A stretch of 64,000 bases of DNA from Prochlorococcus sp. scB243_495L20 (GCA_000634215.1 JFLX01000106.1:95515-159514), one strand, 5' to 3'; counted from the first letter of the stretch, positions 9,296 through 17,679 are shown. Notes: generated by a model from the sequence alone, not told the origin. Program-made: numbers and translations.

Positions 9296-10135
9296 ATGTT
9301 TAATATTGTATTTATTCCTGAAAATAAGGTAAAGCTTATTTATAAATATGTTTGTAAATCATATAATTTTTTAGTTACTACTTTAGAGAATATATTTTTT
9401 AAACAAACAATAACCAATAACTCAATAATTAAAAAAGGTTATTTCATGAAAGGGAAAAGACCTTTTGAATTTGAAGATCTAAATAAAACCAAAAAGGTTC
9501 CCATTAATAAATATTTGTTTATTTATCTTCCTGATCAAAATTTAATTAATGACTTAATTTCAAATATTTTCAATGAAGAATTTAGAGATTATATTACCTC
9601 AATAACTGGTTTTAAATACTCTATCGATTACATGATTATTTATGATAGGAAATTTATAAAGGAATCAGAAAGAGAAAGAAGTACCCTTGAACTTTGGTAT
9701 TCTTACAAGTGGCATTTCGATAAACCAAATAGTAATAATACTTTAAAAATAATATATCCAATAAATATCACATCAGAACATGGACCATTAAGTGTGATTG
9801 ATAATGAATCAAGTAAAAAAATTAAAAATATAACTACCCTCCCAACAAATCATAAATCATATAAGTTTGTAGGAAAAAGAAATAAAATTTATGGTTTTTT
9901 CCCTGCAAGATGTTGTCATAGAGACGGTATACCTTCAAACGGTAAAATAGCTACTCAAATTATGTTTCAATTAAACCCTCGTAAAAACTGGTCTATAAAT
10001 TGTAATCTAACGAAGAAAAAGCCTAATTTAAATAACAAACTAAAAATATGGACAAATGAACCAAAATTTACTTTTTTAACATGTATGAGCGAACAAAGGG
10101 TTAAATTTAAGAATTATCCAAATATAGAAAATTGA
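9296..10135 (+). CDS. Putative Fe(II)/2-oxoglutarate oxygenase-like protein
   Basis: A 279-residue protein I cannot assign with certainty. The second half resembles a double-stranded beta-helix oxygenase of the phytanoyl-CoA dioxygenase type. It has WHFD (a possible HxD metal pair at about residues 141-143), HGPLSVIDNES, GFFPARCCHRDGIPSNGK with a possible distal histidine, and IATQIMFQLNP at the end of the core. The first 60 residues look like an extra helical segment. The stop codon overlaps the TTG start of the WecA-like gene (TTGA), so the two are coupled. A hydroxylase acting on a sugar or lipid would fit the island. The arginine that normally binds 2-oxoglutarate is not obvious, so the call is tentative. 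Confidence 0.45.
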   Translation: MFNIVFIPENKVKLIYKYVCKSYNFLVTTLENIFFKQTITNNSIIKKGYFMKGKRPFEFEDLNKTKKVPINKYLFIYLPDQNLINDLISNIFNEEFRDYITSITGFKYSIDYMIIYDRKFIKESERERSTLELWYSYKWHFDKPNSNNTLKIIYPINITSEHGPLSVIDNESSKKIKNITTLPTNHKSYKFVGKRNKIYGFFPARCCHRDGIPSNGKIATQIMFQLNPRKNWSINCNLTKKKPNLNNKLKIWTNEPKFTFLTCMSEQRVKFKNYPNIEN

Positions 10136-11124
10136 ATATCAATTACGACATTTTTATAAACTCAATAATTTGCTTCTTACTGCCTGGAATAATATCTTAT
10201 TTTACATTCCCATTGGTAAACAAATTTGCATTGAATTTTGGATTTGTTGACAACCCAAGTCCCAGAAAACAACATAATTTTCCAATTGCAAGAATTGGCG
10301 GTATTTCGATCGTTTTAGGCTTTTTTCTAACACTTTTAATAACCAGTTTTTTAATACCAAATGTATTTAATTACTTTTTGTCTAACAACGAAAAATTTAT
10401 ATATGTATTTATTGGAAGCATAATGATGTTTTTTCTTGGATTTGCAGACGACATAAAAGGTATGTCTCCATGGTCAAGATTGATAGGTCAAACCATAATT
10501 TCTTCTATTTTATGGTCAAGGGGTGTGTCATTGAATAGTATAAGTCTTGATAATATAGGAATCTTAGATCACACTTTTTATTTAAATACTTATACAAGTT
10601 TTTTTATTACAGTTATTTGGCTAGTAGGCATAACAAATGCTTTTAACTGGATTGATGGGTTAGATGGGTTAGCTGTTGGCATAGCATTTATCTCATCAAT
10701 AAGCTTTATAATAATCTTTAAAAAATTTAATTCCTCTGAATTAATTTACTTATCAACTATTATTGCGGGTTCCAGTTTAGGTTTTCTTCTCAATAATATT
10801 CATCCTGCAAAAATATTTATGGGCGATGGTGGCGCATATTTTCTCGGTTTTTCTTTGGGTGCTTTAAGTTTATACGACTTTAATAATGATTTAAATAACC
10901 AAAGTTTTATATTATGTTTACTTGTTCTTACTTTACCTTTGATAGATATGGCTTCGGTAATATTTAGAAGAGTTTACAATGGTAAATCACCATTTTATCC
11001 TGACAAAACACACTTTCATCATTATTTATTAAAGAGAGGATTTAATCACGCCAATACTGTATTCATACTATATTTTTTATCATTTATTTTTTCATTTTTT
11101 ACAATATTAATTATGAAAATTTAA
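10132..11124 (+). CDS. Undecaprenyl-phosphate sugar-1-phosphate transferase, WecA-like
   Basis: An integral-membrane member of the MraY/WecA family that would start glycan assembly by moving a HexNAc-1-phosphate from UDP onto undecaprenyl phosphate. About ten hydrophobic segments are visible. Family motifs are VDNPSPRKQHNFPIARIGG near residue 40, FADDIKGMSPWSRL (Asp pair 106-107), NAFNWIDGLDGLAVG at 169-183, FMGDGGAYFLGF, and the HFHHYLLKRG loop near the C-terminus, which is typical of WecA rather than MraY. The length of 330 residues is normal. Translation starts at TTG inside the stop of the previous gene. The following 150 bp before the convergent cytidylyltransferase have no gene. Confidence 0.9.
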   Translation: MNINYDIFINSIICFLLPGIISYFTFPLVNKFALNFGFVDNPSPRKQHNFPIARIGGISIVLGFFLTLLITSFLIPNVFNYFLSNNEKFIYVFIGSIMMFFLGFADDIKGMSPWSRLIGQTIISSILWSRGVSLNSISLDNIGILDHTFYLNTYTSFFITVIWLVGITNAFNWIDGLDGLAVGIAFISSISFIIIFKKFNSSELIYLSTIIAGSSLGFLLNNIHPAKIFMGDGGAYFLGFSLGALSLYDFNNDLNNQSFILCLLVLTLPLIDMASVIFRRVYNGKSPFYPDKTHFHHYLLKRGFNHANTVFILYFLSFIFSFFTILIMKI

Positions 11125-11277
11125 CTAAGTAATTAAAAATAACTTATTAAAAATTTTTGATTTTCAAATTGTATTAATAAAAGTATTTATCAACTCACTT
11201 ATAGGAGAAATTTCTTGAAGGGTAGAATTATATTTATTGATCATAAAGAAAGCTTTTAATAAATCTGGTATTTAAAA

Positions 11278-11997
11278 CTATTTAAGCTTTTCTTTATTAA
11301 GAATTGCGTATTGAATTGTTGCTATTTTCCAGTCTTCCATTGTGTCAATATCAATAACCTCTTCTCTAGATAATATTAAAGGAATCGAATCTTCGCAAAA
11401 AATAATCTCATCTGCCAATGCAAAATCAGCATTCATAAAATAAAATTGTCCAGCATCATGATACATTGTTTCTAAATCTTGAGACCTTGTTAAAAAATTT
11501 GCTGGGTCATTCATTTGAACCCTTCCGTTAGATGTCTTTTTAAAAGCTCTTTGGATTGGGTGAGCATATTCTATACATGTAAAAAGGCATTTAGCATTTG
11601 AAATTTTTAACTTTTCAAAACCTTCTTTTAATCTCTTTACAGAGATAAATGGAGAACATGGATAAATAATGCAAATAATATCCGGTTTATAATTATTAGA
11701 AATAAGCCATCTAGTGAAATCACTAATAACCTTTCCTACAGGAGTAAAGTCATCAGATATTTCTTGAGATCTTAAAAAAGGAACAGATGCTCCTGCTTCT
11801 CTAGAAATCTTTGCAATTTCCTCTGAATCAGTAGACACGAAAATTTCGTCAAAAATTTGCGAATCTTTTGCTACTTTTATAGGTATTGAAATCATTGGGC
11901 CGTTAACAAAATTTTTAATATTTTTTTTTGGAATTCTTTTTGAATTTAATCTTGCGGGCAAAATAGCAAATACCTTCTTTTTGAGAATATCTTTCAT
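11278..11997 (-). CDS. pseF: CMP-nonulosonate (pseudaminate-type) cytidylyltransferase
   Basis: Activates a nonulosonic acid with CTP to the CMP-sugar used by glycosyltransferases. The 239-residue protein has the NTP-binding signature PARLNSKRIPKKN near residue 15, then FVSTDSEEIAKISREAGA, CIIYPCSPFIS and a C-terminal EVIDIDTMEDWKIA typical of NeuA/PseF enzymes. PseF fits better than NeuA because of the length and the presence of PseB, PseC and a PseI-like synthase in the island, but CMP-legionaminate or CMP-sialate cannot be excluded. It is alone on this strand between the WecA-like gene and a decayed aminotransferase. Confidence 0.82.
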   Translation of the reverse strand: MKDILKKKVFAILPARLNSKRIPKKNIKNFVNGPMISIPIKVAKDSQIFDEIFVSTDSEEIAKISREAGASVPFLRSQEISDDFTPVGKVISDFTRWLISNNYKPDIICIIYPCSPFISVKRLKEGFEKLKISNAKCLFTCIEYAHPIQRAFKKTSNGRVQMNDPANFLTRSQDLETMYHDAGQFYFMNADFALADEIIFCEDSIPLILSREEVIDIDTMEDWKIATIQYAILNKEKLK

Positions 11998-12026
11998 TTG
12001 AATTAAAAAACCATATACTATTTTGA

Positions 12027-12400
12027 TTAATCTAAGTTATTCCAAACTTTATGAAAAGAATTACTAACAAGGTTTATATCCTTTTCATGATATTCAAAAC
12101 TACAAAATTGCACACTTAAATAACCTTTATCATTAAATCACTTTAGAACTGGGAAGTCACCTTTTTTATAGAAAATTTTACGCTCAGAAGAATCACTTTC
12201 CCAAGGATAATGGGAATTCCCGTAGGCAATTGTTTCTGAATAAGTTAGATAAGTATAAACGTTTATATAATTAGAGCCTATCGATACTCCTTCAGAATTT
12301 AAAGCTTTACATAATTTTTTTGCAGAAACTCCAATTTATTAAAAACCCCAAATTTGTTTTTAATTACTGGTTCGCCTCCTTTTATTACAAGCTTTTCTAC
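12027..12400 (-). pseudogene. Decayed DegT/DnrJ/EryC1 aminotransferase
   Basis: On the minus strand, bases 12332-12027 translate to a family-like C-terminus: GVSAKKLCKALNSEGVSIG, NYINVYTYL, KGDFPVLK, then an in-frame TGA (12140-12138), followed by EYHEKDINLVSNSFHKVWNN and a stop. The ending H..DI..V...F.KVW.NL is the usual end of the DegT sugar aminotransferase family. Bases 12400-12333, in another frame, give VEKLVIKGGEPVIKNKF, which looks like the usual N-terminus of the same family (LAIKGG.PV). The catalytic middle, including the PLP lysine, is missing. So an internal deletion joined the ends, and a stop codon and a frame change followed. The sequence is not a close copy of pseC. Confidence 0.75.
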
Positions 12401-12548
12401 TATATAACTAGACTAAATATTTGCATTTTATCTAATGAAATTTATTGTATATAAAAAAGTTAATCAAAAAACTTAAGAAAGCTAAATTTTGTAATTATAA
12501 AGTCAAAAAAGGTATTATAGAATTAATCAAATAAACTTAAAGAGTTAA

Positions 12549-14282
12549 TTGAATATTCTGAATCTTTCACAAAAAATAATAGGTACTCTAGATAAAAAGA
12601 AAAAGAATTGGTTTATAAAAACTGTATTACTGATGTTATTAACATCAATTTCTGAATTTTTTACGATTTCATTGGTTACACCCTTCCTTTACATCATATC
12701 TAATCCTAATTTTATAAATGAAAACAAATCTATTTTATTAATTTCTAATCTTTTAAATTTAAATGATATTTTCAAGTTACAAATATTAGCAGGTACTTTA
12801 TTTTTATTTGTTGTTGTAGTCTCAAGCTTTATAAAAATCCTTAATTTTAGAAATTATAGTTATTTTTCACAAAATATAGGTGCACAACTAAGTAACATGG
12901 CATTTGCAAATATTTTGAATCAAAACTATACCTACCATATTTATAAAAATAGTAGCGAAACAATTACCGCCATATCAAATTATACTGATAAGGCGGTAAT
13001 TTTTATAAACAGCTTATTGAATATAATTACTGCTTTATTTTCATCTTTTGCAATTATAGTTGCATTATTATATCTAAACTTTGAATTTACATCCATAACA
13101 ATAGTATTTTTTACTTTTTCATACTTACTTTTATTAAAATTCACAAAAAATAAACTACAATTGAACAGTACAGTGGTTGCTTCAGTTGTTAATAAACAAG
13201 TAAAGATTATTCAAGAAACAACTGCTTCAATCAGAGATATTTTGATTGGTAGAGATCAAAATTACTTTATAAACTTATTTAGCGTAAATGAAAAAGAAAG
13301 AAGATATAGATTAGGTCAAAGTCAATTTTTAGGAGGCTTTCCTAAATATGTTCTCGAAGCTTTAGGAATTTCCCTAATAATAATAATTTCTTTAATTTCT
13401 TTTACAAGAAATGTCTCTAACGACATTAACAATACGGTGCCCTTAGTTGGTGCTATAGCTTTAGGATGTCAAAGATTATTACCAATTCTGCAGCTAGCTT
13501 ATGCTTCTTTAACGAATTTGAGACAAGATCAGGTTTCAGTAGAAAGACTTATGAAAATTGTTAATCTTAAAAATAAAAATTTGAATCTTTCAAAAAATTA
13601 TATCCTTTTTAAAGAAAATATAACTTTCCAAAATGTAGATTTTTCTTACCCAAATAAAAAAAATTTTGTAATCAAAGATTTCAATTTTAAAATCAACAAG
13701 GGTGATAGTATTGCAGTTGTAGGAGAAACAGGTTCTGGTAAAAGCACGTTAATTAATATCTTACTAGGTCTTATTCAGCCTACTAAAGGAAAAATATTTG
13801 TTGACGGGAATTTAATAAATAGTGGTCATAACCCAAAAAAAATAATTAATATTAGTCACGTACCACAGACTATAAACTTAAGTGATTTATCTATTAAGCA
13901 AAATATAGCTTATGGGATTCCTGAAGGTGAAATAAATTTAGAAAGAGTTAAAGAATGCGCTAAATTAGCAGCAATAGATGATTTTATAAACAAACTTAAT
14001 TACAAATATAATCATATTATAGGTGAAAAAGGGATCAAAATAAGTGGAGGCCAAAGACAACGAATAGGTATAGCAAGAGCACTATACAAAGATGCTAGTA
14101 TCATTATTCTTGATGAAGCAACAAGCGCCTTAGATAAAAGGACTGAAGAGTTAGTACTTCAATCATTAAAATCATACAAAAAAGATTTAACTATAATTTT
14201 GATAACGCATAAATTATCTACAATAAAATTTTTTGATAATGTTTTTGAAATTAAAGATGGTTGTTTAATTGTAGGCAAGTAG
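12549..14282 (+). CDS. ABC transporter, fused permease and ATPase (MsbA/PglK type)
   Basis: A 577-residue half-transporter, predicted to flip lipid-linked glycans or export a polysaccharide precursor. Residues 1-320 contain about six membrane helices (for example SEFFTISLVTPFLYII near 36-51). The nucleotide-binding domain follows, with the Walker A motif GETGSGKST at 392-400, the signature ISGGQRQRIG at about 498, Walker B IIILDEATSALD near 518-529 with catalytic E, and the H-loop histidine in LITHKLST. All ATPase residues are intact. Translation starts at TTG (MNILNLSQKIIGTLDKK). No Wzx flippase is seen in the window, so this protein may take that role, as PglK does in Campylobacter. That role is an inference. 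Confidence 0.88.
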   Translation: MNILNLSQKIIGTLDKKKKNWFIKTVLLMLLTSISEFFTISLVTPFLYIISNPNFINENKSILLISNLLNLNDIFKLQILAGTLFLFVVVVSSFIKILNFRNYSYFSQNIGAQLSNMAFANILNQNYTYHIYKNSSETITAISNYTDKAVIFINSLLNIITALFSSFAIIVALLYLNFEFTSITIVFFTFSYLLLLKFTKNKLQLNSTVVASVVNKQVKIIQETTASIRDILIGRDQNYFINLFSVNEKERRYRLGQSQFLGGFPKYVLEALGISLIIIISLISFTRNVSNDINNTVPLVGAIALGCQRLLPILQLAYASLTNLRQDQVSVERLMKIVNLKNKNLNLSKNYILFKENITFQNVDFSYPNKKNFVIKDFNFKINKGDSIAVVGETGSGKSTLINILLGLIQPTKGKIFVDGNLINSGHNPKKIINISHVPQTINLSDLSIKQNIAYGIPEGEINLERVKECAKLAAIDDFINKLNYKYNHIIGEKGIKISGGQRQRIGIARALYKDASIIILDEATSALDKRTEELVLQSLKSYKKDLTIILITHKLSTIKFFDNVFEIKDGCLIVGK

Positions 14283-14300
14283 TTTTTTGTATTTGATCTT

Positions 14301-14385
14301 TTTCTATTATTAGTTTTAAACTGTTAAATAATTATCTATTACTTTAAATTATTTTGTTTAAAGTTTTAAATCATAATAATAGAAA
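14301..14385. repeat. Long imperfect inverted repeat after ABC transporter
   Basis: Arms TTTCTATTATTA (14301-14312) and TAATAATAGAAA (14374-14385) are perfect reverse complements. The inner flanks, TTTTAAACT on the left and AGTTTTAAA on the right, extend the stem with one or two mismatches. The arms begin 19 bases after the transporter stop codon and follow a short T-rich stretch. It could be a 3' transcript structure acting as terminator or stability element. It also marks the edge of the decayed region. Confidence 0.45.
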
Positions 14386-14418
14386 CTAAATATTCAGACA
14401 AGATAAATTTTGCCTTAA

Positions 14419-14520
14419 TTAAAACTAGTAATTGAAGCTCATTATGATGATGAAGTTTTGTGATCTGGAGGCACTATATTAAAACATATTGATAAAGGAG
14501 ATGAAGTAAATAAATTATTA
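14419..14520 (+). pseudogene. Remnant of PIG-L/LmbE deacetylase N-terminus
   Basis: The frame reads LKLVIEAHYDDEVL, an in-frame TGA, then SGGTILKHIDKGDEVNKLL. This matches the N-terminus of the PIG-L deacetylase family (VIAAHPDDEVLG.GGTI.KH...GDEV), including the zinc-ligand motif AHxDDE. Only about 33 codons survive and no start codon precedes them; a stop lies directly upstream. The remnant runs straight into a fragment of a NeuB/PseI synthase, so the rest was deleted. An intact PIG-L gene lies 3.2 kb further on, in the opposite orientation, and differs in sequence (VVSHSDDETLGLGG), so the fragment is not a recent copy of it. Confidence 0.72.
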
Positions 14521-14528
14521 TGCTTAAA

Positions 14529-14675
14529 GGAGCTAATGCTATTAAATTACAAACTTATAATGCTTACACAATGACTCTTGATTTTAGATGAGGCAGCTTT
14601 GAAATTAATGATCCAAAATCATTATGGTAGGGAGAATATTATCATAAATTATTTCAAAAAGCTTACCCTCATTGA
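14529..14675 (+). pseudogene. N-terminal remnant of an older NeuB/PseI synthase
   Basis: In one frame this reads GANAIKLQTYNAYTMTLDFR, TGA, GSFEINDPKSLW, TAG, GEYYHKLFQKAYPH, TGA. It aligns by eye with residues about 42-88 of the intact synthase in this window (GAHAVKIQTYEPQTMTI, GGLWDGYTLFDLYSEAQTPF) and with PseI-type proteins in general. Three stop codons and the missing first 40 residues make it non-functional. The missing next part of the protein, starting at the WH motif, is found on the same strand at 18727, beyond the formyltransferase/NeuB/PIG-L block, so the two are probably halves of one gene. Confidence 0.8.
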
Positions 14676-14831
14676 GGGTAGATATATTTAGTACGCCTTC
14701 TTTTTAGAGTTATTGCTCTCTTTTTGCATATGAATAAAAATATTTTTCTAGAGAGTATCAACTATCTTCTTGTTGCACACAAAAGTATCATCTTCTGTGT
14801 TTAGAATGATAGATGTTAACAAGCTTGGAAA

Positions 14832-15482
14832 GTGAAAAGAGCGAGAGTTTCTATTCTTTCAGATAAGACAGATAGCTGGATACAGCCTTTCTGTAGGTCT
14901 TTAGCAGCTCAATTAATTGATCGTGGATTTGTTGTTGATATCTATAAAGATTGGAAGGATCTTGAAAAAGGAGATATGTTATTTATTCTTGGATGCGAAA
15001 AGATTTTGCCAAAAGATGTTCTTTCGCTGCATAAGAACAATCTAGTCGTCCATGAAAGCGATTTACCAAGAGGGAAAGGATGGTCGCCTTTGAGTTGGCA
15101 AATAATTGAAGGGATAAATTTAATTCCAATTACTATATTTGAGGCTTCAAGCAAAGTAGATTCAGGAGTTATATATTATCAAGACTTTATTTGTCTGGAG
15201 GGTCACGAACTGATTGAAGAGATAAGGAATTTGCAAGGTCAATATACCATAAACCTTTGTCTTAGATTTGCAGATGAATATCCAAATGTCGTAGGCTCAC
15301 CCCAGACTGGTCAAGAAACATTCTATGCCAGAAGAAGGCCAAGTGACTCAGAAATAAATCCTCAACAAACTATCGATGCTATATTTAATCAATTAAGAAT
15401 AGCTGATAACGAAAAGTATCCTGCATTTTTCTATAAAAACGGTGTTAAGTACATCATAAAAATCTACAAAGAATCCGTTTAA
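14832..15482 (+). CDS. Small formyltransferase-domain protein
   Basis: A 216-residue protein with the Formyl_trans_N fold, which uses 10-formyltetrahydrofolate to formylate an amine, here probably of an amino sugar. The active-site loop VHESDLPRGKGWSPLSW (H74) corresponds to the NxHxSLLP..RG motif of this family, and KVDSGVIYYQ (D110) gives the catalytic aspartate. The asparagine two residues before the histidine is replaced by valine (VVH), which could lower activity or mark a subfamily. It is shorter than methionyl-tRNA formyltransferase (about 310 residues) and lacks its C-terminal domain. GTG start. Its 3' end overlaps the convergent synthase gene by four bases. GC is higher than in flanking DNA. 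Confidence 0.72.
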   Translation: MKRARVSILSDKTDSWIQPFCRSLAAQLIDRGFVVDIYKDWKDLEKGDMLFILGCEKILPKDVLSLHKNNLVVHESDLPRGKGWSPLSWQIIEGINLIPITIFEASSKVDSGVIYYQDFICLEGHELIEEIRNLQGQYTINLCLRFADEYPNVVGSPQTGQETFYARRRPSDSEINPQQTIDAIFNQLRIADNEKYPAFFYKNGVKYIIKIYKESV

Positions 15483-16537
15483 TTCTTCTCAAGAGATAAC
15501 CCTAAAATTGCATCCGCAGTTACTCTATCTCCTCTCTTTACATCATGACTAACTCTTAAGCCTATAATTTTATCTTGATATTTAGGGAGCAATCCATATC
15601 CAGGTCGGATTCTTCTAATAGAATTTTTAGTAATTTTGTCACCTGCTTTATGATCTTTTACAAAATAGAGGGATCGTCTAAATATTAAACTTGAATTCTC
15701 ACAGCTTTGCCTATTAAGTTCGCCTGTTCCTAAACTTTTCCAAGTCTGACTTGTTTCAAGTACTAGTTTTTTTAACTCTGCAGGATCAATCGAAAATGCC
15801 GAATCATGTCCCTTGTCACTCTTGTCTAATGTGAAATGTTTTTCTATCGCAGTAGCTCCAATAGCTACTGAAGATATAGCAGCTATGTTTCCTAAAGTAT
15901 GATCTGATAACCCTACTTCAACGTCAAATTTTTGCTGAAGGCTTTGAATAGATTTGAGATTACTTTTTTCTATCGGAGCTGGATAAGAACTTATGCAGTG
16001 AAAAAGGAGTATTTCCTTAGCGCCGTTTTTTCTCGCACAGTTGACTGCTTCTGATATCTCATCATATGTAGCCATGCCAGTTGACATAAGAAGAGGTTTC
16101 CCTGTCGCAGCAACTTTCTGGATGAGTTTCACATCTGTGAGTTCAAAAGAAGCGATCTTATACGCTGGTGCATCTAAACTCTCAAGTAAATCAACAGCTG
16201 TTTCATCGAATGGAGTAGAGAATAGAGTAATTCCAATTTTTTTTGCATGATCGAATAGTTCTTGGTGCCAAGCAAAAGGAGTTTGTGCTTCAGAATATAG
16301 ATCAAATAATGTATATCCATCCCATAATCCGCCTTTAACTAAGAAATCATCCTTTGTGCTATTAATTGTCATAGTTTGAGGCTCATATGTCTGAATTTTT
16401 ACAGCATGTGCTCCGGCACTTTTAGCTGCACTGATACATTTCTTGGCTTTTGCTATATTTCCGTTATGATTCGCCGATACTTCCGCAATAATATAGGGAG
16501 GATTAGAAGAATTGATACATCGTCCTAAGATATACAT
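15479..16537 (-). CDS. pseI: Nonulosonic acid synthase (NeuB/PseI family)
   Basis: Condenses a 2,4-diamino hexose (or ManNAc-type sugar) with phosphoenolpyruvate to a nonulosonic acid. The TIM-barrel part shows IIAEVSANHNG at residues 16-26, KIQTYEPQTMTI from 47, GGLWDGYTLFDLYSEAQTPFAWH, FSTPFDE, YKIASFE, MSTGMAT, GLSDHTLG and IEKHFTLDKSDKGHDSAFS. Residues from about 290 form the antifreeze-like SAF domain (RRSLYFVKD ... ITKNSIRRIRPGYGL). The LWDG..L.DLY..A.TPF pattern suggests PseI or LegI rather than NeuAc synthase. 352 residues, full length. It lies in a three-gene minus-strand run with the formyltransferase-GNAT and PIG-L genes, and its GC is higher than in neighbouring DNA. Confidence 0.9.
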   Translation of the reverse strand: MYILGRCINSSNPPYIIAEVSANHNGNIAKAKKCISAAKSAGAHAVKIQTYEPQTMTINSTKDDFLVKGGLWDGYTLFDLYSEAQTPFAWHQELFDHAKKIGITLFSTPFDETAVDLLESLDAPAYKIASFELTDVKLIQKVAATGKPLLMSTGMATYDEISEAVNCARKNGAKEILLFHCISSYPAPIEKSNLKSIQSLQQKFDVEVGLSDHTLGNIAAISSVAIGATAIEKHFTLDKSDKGHDSAFSIDPAELKKLVLETSQTWKSLGTGELNRQSCENSSLIFRRSLYFVKDHKAGDKITKNSIRRIRPGYGLLPKYQDKIIGLRVSHDVKRGDRVTADAILGLSLEKN

Positions 16538-16545
16538 TCTTTTAG

Positions 16546-17679
16546 CTAGTTGATCAAATAAGTTACCTGTATCTTACTACAGTCACAGGCTTCAAGCGAT
16601 TGAATTTTTTCTCTATGATTGTGTGATACATTTATGTGAAACTTTGCTGTTCGCACTGACTTAATTGGAGGTAATGGATTATGCCTGTTCTTGATGTATT
16701 CAATTACAGCCTTGATATTGAGCGGATTTGGACTTACTAGATTAACTCCAACGCAATTCGTTTCCATAATGTAAACATCCCCAATCGCTTCGCCGTCTTT
16801 ATCCCTTACTATGTACCAATAAAGGTATGGGTGAGATGAAACGAATTTGCGATGCTCTTCGAAAGTCGGTGTTGTTACATTGCTTATATTATGAATACGT
16901 TTCTTAAGTAAATTATAAAGTTCATTATGATGTTCGTCGGATTGCTGTACTGCTTCAAAGTTTAAATTTTCAATTTTAATTGCCTTTGACTGGATTAGTC
17001 TTTCTTTATCTTTAAATTTAACTTCTGCAGTTATATACTCGCCTTCTTTACGGGCATTGCTGAACTCTGCCAAGGTGCCCTGAAGGTTCAAATATGCCCT
17101 TGGATAGTCCAATCCATCGGTCATCCTAATAAGGTCGTATATTTGCATCTTATTCGAAGTATTTCTTAGATCATTTACCTCTTTTGATAAACGTTTGAAA
17201 ATAATAGATTTTCCAACTTGTTCTTTGGGAGTAATGCTGGGAGTTGTTTTTACTATTTTCTCAATCATATTCTTAATTGCTTCAGCTATTCTCCCAAATA
17301 TTTCTACTATATTGCCTTCAAGGCTTATTGTTTCGGAGCAATATATTGGACCTGCATCCACTTTCTTTATCATTTTTATTGCACAAACAGGACTAGATTT
17401 AAATCCTTTCAAAATTAAATTTTGTATTGGACTTCCACCTCTGCCATATGGAAGTGGAGCAGTATGAAAAACTATGCAGTTGAAGCTATTGTATATTTCT
17501 TCTGGGACTATCCAGCTCCAATGAGCAAAGAAAATATAAGATGGATTGATCGATTTTAGATATTTGTAATCCAGCTCTTCTCTTGTTGTTAAGATACTCC
17601 AGCCATTGATGACGGCTTCCTGTCTACTTAAACTTTTAACAAACCATCCTTTGGAGTCTGCGATAATAATCTTTGTCAT
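16546..17679 (-). CDS. Formyltransferase-GNAT acyltransferase fusion
   Basis: A 377-residue two-domain protein. Residues 1 to about 200 are a formyltransferase domain: FFAHWSWIVPEEIY, then FHTAPLPYGRGGSPIQN (H72) and KKVDAGPIYCSE (D108), with a short Formyl_trans_C-like stretch containing GLDYPRAYL. Residues from about 250 look like a GNAT domain: THxxHRKFVSSHPYLYWYIV-like segment, GEAIGDVYIMETNCVGVNL, NIKAVIEYIK, and a C-terminal KIQVTYLIN. This order resembles PseH-type N-acetyltransferases. It may place a formyl or acetyl group on the 4-amino sugar made by PseC, before condensation by the synthase downstream. The gene overlaps the PIG-L gene by four bases and precedes the synthase by eight bases. 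The two-domain split is read by eye. Confidence 0.72.
   Translation of the reverse strand: MTKIIIADSKGWFVKSLSRQEAVINGWSILTTREELDYKYLKSINPSYIFFAHWSWIVPEEIYNSFNCIVFHTAPLPYGRGGSPIQNLILKGFKSSPVCAIKMIKKVDAGPIYCSETISLEGNIVEIFGRIAEAIKNMIEKIVKTTPSITPKEQVGKSIIFKRLSKEVNDLRNTSNKMQIYDLIRMTDGLDYPRAYLNLQGTLAEFSNARKEGEYITAEVKFKDKERLIQSKAIKIENLNFEAVQQSDEHHNELYNLLKKRIHNISNVTTPTFEEHRKFVSSHPYLYWYIVRDKDGEAIGDVYIMETNCVGVNLVSPNPLNIKAVIEYIKNRHNPLPPIKSVRTAKFHINVSHNHREKIQSLEACDCSKIQVTYLIN

Noticed and set aside
11125..11277. Minus-strand stretch INKYNSTLQEISPISELINTFINTI before a stop
   Set aside because: It might be the tail of a lost island gene, but 26 residues without a family motif are not enough to call.
11278..11997. 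Assignment as sialic acid (NeuA) cytidylyltransferase
   Set aside because: The neighbouring PseB and PseC and the PseI-like synthase favour pseudaminate or a related sugar, so NeuA is the less likely name.
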